Assembly (NCBI GenBank): GCA_051027215.1
Contig: JBPCXR010000030.1
Location: 1-15,637 of the forward strand
Reading direction: 5' to 3'
Length of the DNA stretch: 15,637 nucleotides
Origin: CALHVX01 sp051027215
GTDB lineage: Bacteria; Pseudomonadota; Gammaproteobacteria; Pseudomonadales; Azotimanducaceae
Shown one piece after another: positions 7,610 through 14,447 of the stretch. Position numbers and translations under genes: made by a program. The first letter of the stretch is position 1; each line of letters starts with the position of its first letter. The notes beneath the pieces are model-generated. The model was not told where the DNA came from, made no database searches, and saw only the letters and a list, made by a program, of their open reading frames with translations.

Positions 7610-8394
7610 TCTGCCGCCAACCCTGTCCACAGCGGCAAGTCGATGAGGTTCGGAGGCGCCTGCTTTCGGGCGACGCGCAGAGCGTATTCAAGGTCTTCCA
7701 GCGCGGCTGCGTCCAATGATACCCAGCGCCTTTGTGTCGGCTGCCAAAGCCCGGCCTGGGTGCCATCAAAGCTGATGTAGTACAGACCCAGCCGTCCGAC
7801 CCGAAGAAAATCGACGGTGAGCTCCCGTCCATCGATCTGTACCGGTCCTTCGTAGGCCTCGATGGTCTGTCCATAGGCCGCCTCGATCTGATAAGCCTCG
7901 ATCAAGCGGCGGTAGCGCTCGCCCAGTTCCACATCAGAACGGTCGAGAATTTCCTGCAGCGTTGCCAGCCGAGCACGCCGCTCATCGAGAAGCAGCGGCA
8001 CGTCGAGCTCAATAAAGCGTTCCAGAACGGCGACCATCTCCGCCATAAGCGGTAGCAGCTCACGCCGGACCACTTCGATCTCAGCCAGTTCAGCGCGCAA
8101 GCGTCGCTGCTCTGCTTCCTGGCTGGCGCGCAACCGGCGCATGTTGCCATTGTAGGTTTCCAGATCAGTCAGGCGTTCAAGTTCGCTGTGGTAGGTCGAC
8201 AGCAGATTCAGGGTTTCATCGTCTAACTGGTCGATTCGCCGTTGGCTGGCAACGGCTGATTCCTGATAGGAGGTTTGTTGGTCGAGAACATCATCGACCG
8301 CCGCAGACTCTGGCACCGCCGTCGGAGTGCAAAGAACACTCCACAGTGCAATAGCAATGGCTAAAGCACGTCGGGCGCTATTGTTGTTTTCCAT
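7606..8394 (-). CDS. DUF3450 periplasmic coiled-coil protein, first gene of the TonB operon
   Basis: A 262 aa protein with a signal peptide (hydrophobic stretch about 10-28), a long heptad-like helical region (about 38-115, with many Glu, Arg, Leu and Gln) and a C-terminal globular part containing GRELTVDFLRVGRLGLYYIS and LWQPTQRRWVSLD. This is the DUF3450 pattern; family members sit at the head of TonB2-type operons in gammaproteobacteria, and their biochemical role is not settled. Start: the ATG at 8392-8394 has an excellent GGAGG (8401-8405) 6 nt upstream, so translation initiation for the whole operon is strong. Its stop overlaps the start of the long ExbB gene (ATGA). It is divergent from the SDR gene across 203 bp. 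It is presumably an accessory periplasmic factor working with the TtpC-like protein. Confidence 0.9.
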   Translation of the reverse strand: MENNNSARRALAIAIALWSVLCTPTAVPESAAVDDVLDQQTSYQESAVASQRRIDQLDDETLNLLSTYHSELERLTDLETYNGNMRRLRASQEAEQRRLRAELAEIEVVRRELLPLMAEMVAVLERFIELDVPLLLDERRARLATLQEILDRSDVELGERYRRLIEAYQIEAAYGQTIEAYEGPVQIDGRELTVDFLRVGRLGLYYISFDGTQAGLWQPTQRRWVSLDAAALEDLEYALRVARKQAPPNLIDLPLWTGLAAE

Positions 8395-8436
8395 TGCCCA
8401 CCTCCGCTCGCCAGGCTAGACCGGCCTTTATGTGTC

Positions 8437-8471
8437 CAGCAATCGTGGAAACCCGAAGTCAGCGATTGCTG
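8437..8471. promoter_or_regulatory. 9-bp perfect inverted repeat between the TonB operon and the SDR gene
   Basis: CAGCAATCG (8437-8445) and CGATTGCTG (8463-8471) are perfect reverse complements separated by 17 nt. They lie 43-77 bp upstream of the DUF3450 start and 127-161 bp upstream of the SDR start, in the only spacer between these divergent genes. No T-tract follows on either strand, so a terminator is unlikely. It could be an operator for a dimeric repressor or a leader hairpin of the TonB transcript. It does not look like a Fur box. The function is inferred from position only. Confidence 0.45.
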
Positions 8472-8597
8472 TTCGTAGGTGCTGGGAGGGCCAGAGCGGA
8501 AGATGTTCGGGAGCATGGGCTCAGAGCGGTCTGAATCAAGTACAACAATAACCTGGCAATGCTATCGTTGTGGTCGCTGGGTCTAACCGAGGTGCTC

Positions 8598-9383
8598 ATG
8601 GAGCTAAAAAATATCGTTGCCGTTGTTACCGGCGCTGGTTCGGGAATTGGTCGTGCACTTGCCGTTGCGCTGCATCAGGCCGGTGCCAAGGCCATAATTT
8701 GCGCCGATTTGAACGCAGACAACGCAAGCGAGACAGCGCGGCAAATTGGCGCTCACGCCAGTGCAGTCAGCTTAGATGTCGCCGATGAAGCTGCCATCGA
8801 AGCGCTTGTGGCCGAAACTCTGGCTGCCCACCAGCGCATCGATCTGTTTGTATCCAATGCCGGCTATGGAGCTGCAGGTGGTTTGGACTTACCGACAGCG
8901 CAATGGCAGCGCATGATGGACGTTCACATGTGGTCTCATCTTTCCGCTGCAAGGGCTGTAGTACCCGTGATGTTGGAGCAGGGTGGGGGTTACTTACTAA
9001 ATACTGCCTCAGCCGCCGGGCTGCTGACCCAACTGGACTCAGCGCCCTATGCCGTATCTAAACATGCAGCCGTTGCCTTTGCCGAATGGCTGGCGATTAC
9101 CTATGGCGATCGCGGCATCGGAGTTTCGGTGCTGTGCCCTCAAGCCGTGCGCACCGCGATCTTGGGAGATTCACCAAAGGAGGGATCGAAACGCCAGGCG
9201 GCCGGAGACGGCATACTTGAACCTGAGCAGGTTGCGAACGATTGCCTTGATGCGATTCGCCAGGAGCGGTTCTTGGTATTGCCACATAAAGAGGTTGCCA
9301 CTTACTTTCAGCGCAAGGCCAATGACTACGACCGTTGGCTCGGCGGTATGCGTCGTTTTCGTCGCAAATTGATTGGTCAGTAG
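8598..9383 (+). CDS. Short-chain dehydrogenase/reductase (SDR), classical type
   Basis: A 261 aa NAD(P)-dependent oxidoreductase. It has the Rossmann motif TGAGSGIG (11-18), an acidic residue after the second strand (Asp37 in CADLN) favouring NAD over NADP, NAG (87-89), and the catalytic Ser138 and Tyr151-x3-Lys155 (APYAVSKHA). The residue where classical SDRs carry the helix-alpha4 Asn appears to be His110 (DVHMW). The ATG at 8598 is chosen because GAGGTG (8589-8594) lies just upstream and the protein starts normally; the in-frame ATG at 8559 would add 13 residues with no ribosome site. The C-terminus is basic (FRRKLIG). The gene is monocistronic, divergent from the TonB operon and convergent with the CobW gene. 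The substrate is unknown; a hydroxyl/keto pair on a lipid, steroid or terpenoid is plausible given the P450 nearby. Confidence 0.92.
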   Translation: MELKNIVAVVTGAGSGIGRALAVALHQAGAKAIICADLNADNASETARQIGAHASAVSLDVADEAAIEALVAETLAAHQRIDLFVSNAGYGAAGGLDLPTAQWQRMMDVHMWSHLSAARAVVPVMLEQGGGYLLNTASAAGLLTQLDSAPYAVSKHAAVAFAEWLAITYGDRGIGVSVLCPQAVRTAILGDSPKEGSKRQAAGDGILEPEQVANDCLDAIRQERFLVLPHKEVATYFQRKANDYDRWLGGMRRFRRKLIGQ

Positions 9384-9464
9384 GAGTCCTGTCGGTAGCT
9401 CTAACTATTGATTGAAGGCAAGACCGTATTGCAGCTGCTCAAGCCCCTCCGCTGACCCAAAGCA

Positions 9465-10361
9465 CTAGCTCAGGTAGGTTGCTGCGAGCTCATCCATGCG
9501 CGCAGAGACGAACTTATCAGCCAGGCCGATCGCAACCAGCTGACAACCGGCATGCTCTGAATGGCTACGGACGAGTACTTTTTTGCGGCGCCCAACCACT
9601 TGTAACTCAAGGGTTCCGCCGTCTTTACAAGCGAACAGTCCCTTAGCTCGAATAACCTCCGGCCCTAGCGCATTCGCAAACGACTCTACAGCCGCTCGAG
9701 ATTCGCTTGCTTTCGAAGAGTAACTCCAACTTGCATACGACTCGTGTGTATGGCGCTCACGCCGAGCTACTCGCTGTTTAAGGTCCGGTTCCAACACCAT
9801 ATCAACAGGTACATCGCAGTAGGCAGCAGGAATCACTGGCGTACCGCCGGTTTCTTGGTCCAACCAAAGCTGCGCGCGTTCGCGTTGTTCTGAAGAACAC
9901 AGATCCGTTTTGTTCAAGATGATCAGGTCAGCGGCCTTTAGCTGTCGTCTGACTGTTTGCGCTACATACTTATCGTTGGCTTTTTCCAAGACCGTTTCTG
10001 CATCGGCCAGTACCACAATGCCTGCCAGCTGCAAATGTTGGCCGTGGCCATACTGTGACAAGTTTTCGACGTTCGCGACGCCGCTCGCTTCAACGATGAT
10101 GTGCTCTGGTGGCGGTTCGAGCATCTCGAGTGTTTCTAGGGCATCGTAGAAATTGTCGCTCAACGTGCAGCACACACATCCGTTGGCTAGATTGATTTGG
10201 TTCTCGTCTTGCGATTCAATTAGCTGCGCATCGATGTTGATGTCACCAAAATCGTTGATCAGCAAAGCAAAACGCACGCCGTTGTTGTTTCGCAGAATAT
10301 GGTTCAGTAGCGTAGTCTTTCCGCTTCCGAGGTATCCACCGAGTACAGTGAACTGAATCAT
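9465..10361 (-). CDS. CobW/COG0523-family (G3E) GTPase, putative metallochaperone
   Basis: A 298 aa cytosolic GTPase. It shows the Walker A GGYLGSGKT (8-16), a GCVCC motif (Cys62, Cys64, Cys65) that binds zinc or another metal in this family, the switch segment EASG (91-94), and the guanine-specificity motif NKTD (150-153). The C-terminal domain (about 210-298) is shorter and less conserved, as usual. COG0523 proteins use GTP hydrolysis to hand metals to client enzymes. The gene starts 5 nt after the stop of the amidohydrolase gene, with no clear ribosome site of its own, so it is likely translationally coupled; this pairing suggests that the amidohydrolase is the client (inference). No Zur box or cobalamin genes are visible in the window. 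Confidence 0.93.
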   Translation of the reverse strand: MIQFTVLGGYLGSGKTTLLNHILRNNNGVRFALLINDFGDINIDAQLIESQDENQINLANGCVCCTLSDNFYDALETLEMLEPPPEHIIVEASGVANVENLSQYGHGQHLQLAGIVVLADAETVLEKANDKYVAQTVRRQLKAADLIILNKTDLCSSEQRERAQLWLDQETGGTPVIPAAYCDVPVDMVLEPDLKQRVARRERHTHESYASWSYSSKASESRAAVESFANALGPEVIRAKGLFACKDGGTLELQVVGRRKKVLVRSHSEHAGCQLVAIGLADKFVSARMDELAATYLS

Positions 10362-10366
10362 GAGGT

Positions 10367-12019
10367 TTAACCCGCAGCCGGGTGCAGGCGACCCGCTAAT
10401 ACTGTGCCCCAGACGTTGATATCGCGAATGTGCATGGGTTCTACGGTTAAAGGATCCTCTTCGAGGATTGCGAAGTCGGCTTTCTTGCCGGGTTCTAACG
10501 AGCCAATCTCATCGTCCATGTGCATCTGATAGGCGGCAGAGATGGTGACTGCCCGTAGCGCCTCGAACGGACTGATTTTTTCTACCTCACCCAGGACCCG
10601 GCCACTGGGCGTGACCCGATTGACTGCGCACCACATGGTGTGCAGAGAACCGAGCGGGGTGACGCCGGCATCTGAGTGAATCGAGAACGGCACTCCTTCA
10701 CGCAGAGCAGAGGCGCAAGGTTCCAGAGCGTTAGCACGCTCTGGACCCACAGTGATGTCGTGATGCTGATCGCCCCAATACCACAAGTGGTTGCTGAAGA
10801 AGTTGGCGCACAGCCCTAGTTTCGCCATCTTGCGCAGCTGAGCTTGCGTGGTCAATTGGGCGTGGGTAATGGTATGCCTGTGGTCCAGCCAAGGGTCTTC
10901 GCGCAGGACCTGGTCCACTGTTTCAATGGCTAGATCTTGTGCCAAGTTACCGTTGCAGTGCATATGCACGTTCAAGCTAGCGCGATGAAAGGGGAGCAAA
11001 GCATCTTTTAGTTGGTCAGGTACGACCAGTAACTGACCATGATCTGCCCCTTGGAAATATCCCGGCTCCTTTAGCAGTGCGCTAAAGCCCTGGATCGAGC
11101 CATCCAACATAAATTTCACACCAGGAAAGCGCAGCCTCTCCGATTCTTGATTGCGTAGCTCTACGAACTGTTGCGCGACTTCATCGAAAGCCGCAGCAGC
11201 GCCGGGCATGGCGGGTAGGTTGTATTGCGCAATGCGTAGCGGAAAATCCTCGGCGCTGGTGACTTCGAACCACATGGGCAGCAGCTTAGGTACCAGGATG
11301 CAGGCGCCGGCCAAATCGGTACAGGTAGTAATACCGACATTGCGCGCCATAGCGGCGAAATCCTGTAAGGCCTGCTCGGTAGAATTCGCAAAGTGTACGA
11401 TGCGCGCGCCGGTGCGACACAGGGCCATGGCGGCTGGTTCGCGCAGCTCGCCATCGAGCTCGCCATTGGCATCACGACCCAACCCCTCCATCTGCACATC
11501 GCGGGTAACGCCGTTGCTCTGCAGCATGGCGGTGTTGACCGTGGCTAAATGGCTACTGGCATGATGTAGGTAGATGGGTCGGGTCGCCGAGACCTGATCC
11601 AAGTGAGCACGGGTCAGGCGTGGTTGGTCGGGAAAGTAGATGGGATCGAATCCAACCGCCACCAGCGGTTCATTGGGATCTGCCAACTTGTGGTGTTCAG
11701 CGCGCAATGCATCGATGAGCTGATCGTAGCTCTTGATGCCAATAGCGAGCGAGCCATCGGCCAGCGGTCGGTCGTAGTAGCCCATATACGGCAACGTCAT
11801 CATGCCCCCCGCAATAACGTGGGCATGGGCTTCGACGAACCCAGGAACGATGACATGCTCAGCAAATCGCTCATCTAGTTCGTAGTCACCCCAGCCTGCG
11901 ACCTGCTCTTCGGAGCCGACGCCCAGCACCATGCCGTTACGAATCGCGACGTGGGTACCTTCCGGGTTCGAAGGATTCATGGTGATGATGCGCTTTGCGC
12001 GGTAGACGGTGATGGTCAC
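10367..12019 (-). CDS. YtcJ-like metal-dependent amidohydrolase
   Basis: A 550 aa member of the amidohydrolase superfamily (YtcJ/NfdA-like branch, often exoenzyme- or N-substituted formamide deformylase-like). An N-terminal beta sandwich (MTITVYRAKRIITMNP) is followed by PGFVEAHAHV with the metal-binding His65-x-His67. Further candidate ligands are Lys302 (VKFMLDGS), His354 (VHMHCNGN), His386 (HTITHAQL) and Asp450 (HSDAGVTP). The C-terminus returns to the sandwich with LEPGKKADFAILEEDPL. No signal peptide is seen, so it is cytosolic. The start is GTG at 12017-12019, fixed by AGGAG (12025-12029) with 5 nt spacing; an in-frame start at 12061 would add 14 unlikely residues. It is the first gene of a two-gene unit with CobW and is divergent from the P450 gene. 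The substrate is an amide, carbamate or cyclic amide of unknown identity. Confidence 0.92.
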   Translation of the reverse strand: MTITVYRAKRIITMNPSNPEGTHVAIRNGMVLGVGSEEQVAGWGDYELDERFAEHVIVPGFVEAHAHVIAGGMMTLPYMGYYDRPLADGSLAIGIKSYDQLIDALRAEHHKLADPNEPLVAVGFDPIYFPDQPRLTRAHLDQVSATRPIYLHHASSHLATVNTAMLQSNGVTRDVQMEGLGRDANGELDGELREPAAMALCRTGARIVHFANSTEQALQDFAAMARNVGITTCTDLAGACILVPKLLPMWFEVTSAEDFPLRIAQYNLPAMPGAAAAFDEVAQQFVELRNQESERLRFPGVKFMLDGSIQGFSALLKEPGYFQGADHGQLLVVPDQLKDALLPFHRASLNVHMHCNGNLAQDLAIETVDQVLREDPWLDHRHTITHAQLTTQAQLRKMAKLGLCANFFSNHLWYWGDQHHDITVGPERANALEPCASALREGVPFSIHSDAGVTPLGSLHTMWCAVNRVTPSGRVLGEVEKISPFEALRAVTISAAYQMHMDDEIGSLEPGKKADFAILEEDPLTVEPMHIRDINVWGTVLAGRLHPAAG

Positions 12020-12097
12020 GGGGGCTCCTGGGTTTCGTTCAGTTGCAAGGCGCGCTAGCAAGCAGCGTACGGGGATCTACTTATGTTCTAGCCGGGC

Positions 12098-12123
12098 GTT
12101 CCAGATCATGTTTACTGGATCTG
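12098..12123. promoter_or_regulatory. Putative regulatory element upstream of the P450 gene
   Basis: GTTCCAGATCATG (12098-12110) recurs exactly at 13704-13716 upstream of the GST gene; extended leftward, the two sites match at 17 of 19 positions. Here the element also contributes to the inverted repeat CAGATC (12102-12107)/GATCTG (12118-12123) with a 10 nt spacer. It lies in the 125 bp spacer between the divergent amidohydrolase and P450 genes, about 22-47 bp before the P450 ATG. It suggests a shared regulator or promoter element; no regulator gene is in the window. Confidence 0.35.
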
Positions 12124-12144
12124 TATTAGACAGCAGGCTGTGCT

Positions 12145-13392
12145 ATGGAACCGGCTCAAGTAGACCTCTCCGATGTAAACATACAAAAGCGTCCGTGGCA
12201 GGCCTATCAGCTACTGCGCGATGAGGCGCCAGTCTACCGAATGCCCGATACCGGCATGTATACCATTACCCGCTACGAAGATATCTGCAACATCGTGCGT
12301 GACCCTAAACGCTTCTCGATGCGGGCGAACAGAGACTTTCTCTTCAAGACCGACGCCGCCAAGCAGTATTATGTAGATCACGGTCTTCCTCGGCATACGC
12401 CATTGTCTACAGATCCGCCGTATCACACTGAATTTCGTGGCCATTTGGAGCCATTTTTCAGTGCCGGACGTATTCGGCAGTGGGAGCCTGAATTGCGCAA
12501 ACTGATCGAGCAGCTAGCTAATAGCCTCGAGACCAGTGAGACAATCGACTTTGTAGAGGCCTTTTGCATGCCTTTGCCTATGAGTGTCATGACGGTATTG
12601 CTGGGTCTGCCGTTAGCTGACCACAAATTGCTGAAGCATTGGACTGATGTCTGGGTACTTCCGTTCTCTCATGGGATGACGCCTGAGCAGGAGATGTATG
12701 TAGCGAAGGAGGGCGTAAAGTTCCAGCGCTATCTAGAAGACGCACTCGAGCGCAAACGGCGCGAGCCGCAGGAAGACTTGTTGACATTGCTGGTGCAGAC
12801 TCGTCGCGAAGATGGTAGCGAGTTGACGCGCAAGGAAATGATCGGCTTCGCCGAACAAGCAGTGGTTGGTGCGAACGAGACCACACAAAACGCCCTGGCG
12901 ATGGCGCTGTGCGCCATGATTGAAGCGCCGGGAACGGAGCAGCGATTACGCAACGAACCCAAGAAGATCAAGAATTTTATCGAAGAGTGCTTGCGGTTAC
13001 ATTCACCCACTGCAGGTATGTATCGCTGGACCACCGAAGATGTCGAGATGCACGGCGTCTTGATCCCGAAGGGTTCAGTGGTACACCTGCGCTTTGCCGC
13101 GGCCAATCGAGACGAGCGACATTTTGCAGAGCCGGAAACGCTCGACTTGGATCGTAAGAAAGCGGGTTCGCATCTCGCGTTCAGTCACGCGATACATCAC
13201 TGTCTCGGGGCTCCCTTGGCCAGGTTAGAGTTGAACCTGTCTCTTGAAATTCTGTTGTCGCGACGACAGAACTTTCGTTTCGGTCGCGCTGCGGATAGCT
13301 ACGAATTCGTTCCGGGTCTCGCGCTGCGGCAGATGGCGTACCTATGGATCCAATCGGATTCGGTCGATGCCGTCGCCGTCTCCACAGCCTAA
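12145..13392 (+). CDS. Cytochrome P450 (bacterial class I type)
   Basis: A 415 aa soluble P450 with no membrane anchor. The K-helix ExxR is Glu281-Arg284 (EECLRLHSP), the I-helix oxygen-activation motif reads GANETT (242-247), and the heme loop is FSHAIHHCLG (346-355) with Cys353 as the thiolate ligand. The heme loop has Ala349 where the family consensus has Gly, and the I-helix has Ala243 where many P450s have Gly; otherwise the fold features are in order, so it should be functional. The ATG at 12145 is preceded by a modest AGCAGG (12131-12136). It ends 9 nt before a ferredoxin gene, its likely electron donor. It would hydroxylate or epoxidise a hydrophobic substrate; the CYP family cannot be assigned by eye. 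No ferredoxin reductase gene is in the window. Confidence 0.95.
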   Translation: MEPAQVDLSDVNIQKRPWQAYQLLRDEAPVYRMPDTGMYTITRYEDICNIVRDPKRFSMRANRDFLFKTDAAKQYYVDHGLPRHTPLSTDPPYHTEFRGHLEPFFSAGRIRQWEPELRKLIEQLANSLETSETIDFVEAFCMPLPMSVMTVLLGLPLADHKLLKHWTDVWVLPFSHGMTPEQEMYVAKEGVKFQRYLEDALERKRREPQEDLLTLLVQTRREDGSELTRKEMIGFAEQAVVGANETTQNALAMALCAMIEAPGTEQRLRNEPKKIKNFIEECLRLHSPTAGMYRWTTEDVEMHGVLIPKGSVVHLRFAAANRDERHFAEPETLDLDRKKAGSHLAFSHAIHHCLGAPLARLELNLSLEILLSRRQNFRFGRAADSYEFVPGLALRQMAYLWIQSDSVDAVAVSTA

Positions 13393-13401
13393 GGTGACCT
13401 C

Positions 13402-13599
13402 ATGAAAGTATGTATCAATAAGGACAAGTGCGAAGGGCACAAGCGCTGTTACGGCGTCTACCCTGATTTATTTGAAGAGGGTGCAGATCACAAAGGAAAA
13501 GTCCGAGCCGGCATGGAGACCGTCCCGGACGACTTTGAGATGGACGCCCAGTCTGCGGCTAATGCTTGTCCGGAAGGAGCGATTAGCATCGAGTACTAG
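13402..13599 (+). CDS. Small P450-associated ferredoxin, probably [3Fe-4S]
   Basis: A 65 aa ferredoxin of the short type that partners bacterial P450s. The cluster cysteines are Cys10, Cys16 (CEGHKRC) and Cys56 (ACPEGAI). Only three Cys fit the cluster motif, and the position that would supply a fourth ligand is His13, the pattern seen in [3Fe-4S] P450 ferredoxins. Cys4 lies in the first strand and is not expected to be a ligand. AAGGTG, just after the last codon of the P450 gene, serves as the ribosome site, and the gap to the P450 stop is only 9 nt, so the two are co-translated. It passes single electrons from an unlinked reductase to the P450. Confidence 0.94.
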   Translation: MKVCINKDKCEGHKRCYGVYPDLFEEGADHKGKVRAGMETVPDDFEMDAQSAANACPEGAISIEY

Positions 13600-13702
13600 C
13601 GCGTTCGAGGCAGGTTTGTGTCGTGTCAGGCGATTCACCTTGTAACCTCGTACCAGATTCAAGATCGGCCCCGTTCAATCTGTGGCGAGGCACCTGCCTG
13701 GG

Positions 13703-13720
13703 TGTTCCAGATCATGAACA
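13703..13720. promoter_or_regulatory. Imperfect 18-bp palindrome upstream of the GST gene, sharing a 13-mer with the P450 promoter region
   Basis: TGTTC (13703-13707) and GAACA (13716-13720) are reverse complements flanking a central GATC, giving 14 matching positions of 18 about its centre. The internal GTTCCAGATCATG is identical to 12098-12110 before the P450 gene. The site stands 82-99 bp before the GST ATG in a 202 bp spacer (13600-13801) that holds no convincing gene. It looks like an operator or promoter element of a second transcript start inside the cluster. Function inferred. Confidence 0.35.
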
Positions 13721-13801
13721 CTCCCTGTAGCATCGTGATCTCAGCAGCGCAGCCATTCGTCAAAGCGCGTGTGGCCCAACAAATCGAGGAGATCCAGACC
13801 A

Positions 13802-14422
13802 ATGATCCAGCTATACGGCGTGCGAATGAGCAATTACTACAGCCTGGCCAAGGCGCTGCTCATTGAAAAAGGGGTAGAGTTTGAGGAAGTGAAGACCTTG
13901 CCTAGCCAGGAAGAGGCCTTTCTGGTGCGCTCACCCATGGGCAAAATGCCGGCCATTGGCGTTGGAGATCGGCATTTGTCGGAGTCTTTGGCCATCGCCA
14001 CCTACCTGGAGCGCCTGGTACCGCAGCCAGCGCTGCTGCCAGCTGATCCGCTTGAAGCGGCTAAGGTTATGGAATTGGTATGCCACATCAAGCTTGACGT
14101 AGAGCTGGTCGCGCGGCGTTTGTTACCTGAAGTACTGTTCAAGCAGCCCGTCTCCCAGGAGACTAAAGACGCGACCAAAGCAGACCTCGAAAAAGGCATG
14201 AAGGCCATCGACCGGATATTTGTGGGCGCACCCTACGCAGCAGGAGCGACGCTAACCCTAGCGGACTTCTATACTTTCTACTGTTTTGGACTGGCTTCCG
14301 GTATGGCGCAATCGATCTACGGGCTGGATCTGCTCGCGGATTCCCCAAAGATTCAGAGCGTGATGGCTTTGATGGCAGAGCATCCGAGTGTTAAACAGGT
14401 AGAGACCGAAAAAGCAGCCTGA
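13802..14422 (+). CDS. Glutathione S-transferase family protein
   Basis: A 206 aa protein with a thioredoxin-like N-terminal domain and an all-helical C-terminal domain. The N-terminus MIQLYGVRMSNYYSLAKALL has the first strand and the Ser/Tyr-rich active-site turn (Ser10, Tyr12, Tyr13, Ser14 are candidates). GKMPAI holds the cis-Pro, and LSESLAIATYLE gives the Glu-Ser pair that binds the glutathione gamma-glutamyl group. ATLTLADFYTF is the C-terminal N-capping box region. The ATG at 13802 is chosen because GAGGAG (13786-13791) lies 10 nt upstream and the strand starts correctly; the ATG at 13769 would prepend 11 basic residues. Its stop is 25 nt before the LLM gene. Likely roles are glutathione conjugation to an epoxide or other electrophile made by the P450, or an isomerase; the class is not certain. 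Confidence 0.9.
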   Translation: MIQLYGVRMSNYYSLAKALLIEKGVEFEEVKTLPSQEEAFLVRSPMGKMPAIGVGDRHLSESLAIATYLERLVPQPALLPADPLEAAKVMELVCHIKLDVELVARRLLPEVLFKQPVSQETKDATKADLEKGMKAIDRIFVGAPYAAGATLTLADFYTFYCFGLASGMAQSIYGLDLLADSPKIQSVMALMAEHPSVKQVETEKAA

Positions 14423-14447
14423 GCCTAGATTACACAGAGAGAGAAAC

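Noticed and set aside
11151..11564. 137-codon open frame on the plus strand inside the amidohydrolase gene
   Set aside because: It is antisense to a gene with clear metal-binding motifs, and its own product has no recognisable motif.
13608..13699. 8-bp inverted repeat AGGCAGGT (13608-13615) / ACCTGCCT (13692-13699)
   Set aside because: The arms are 76 nt apart with no symmetric inner structure, so chance is the simplest explanation.
13618..13866. 82-codon open frame spanning the ferredoxin-GST spacer
   Set aside because: It overlaps the GST start in another frame, has no convincing ribosome site or family resemblance, and the spacer looks regulatory instead.
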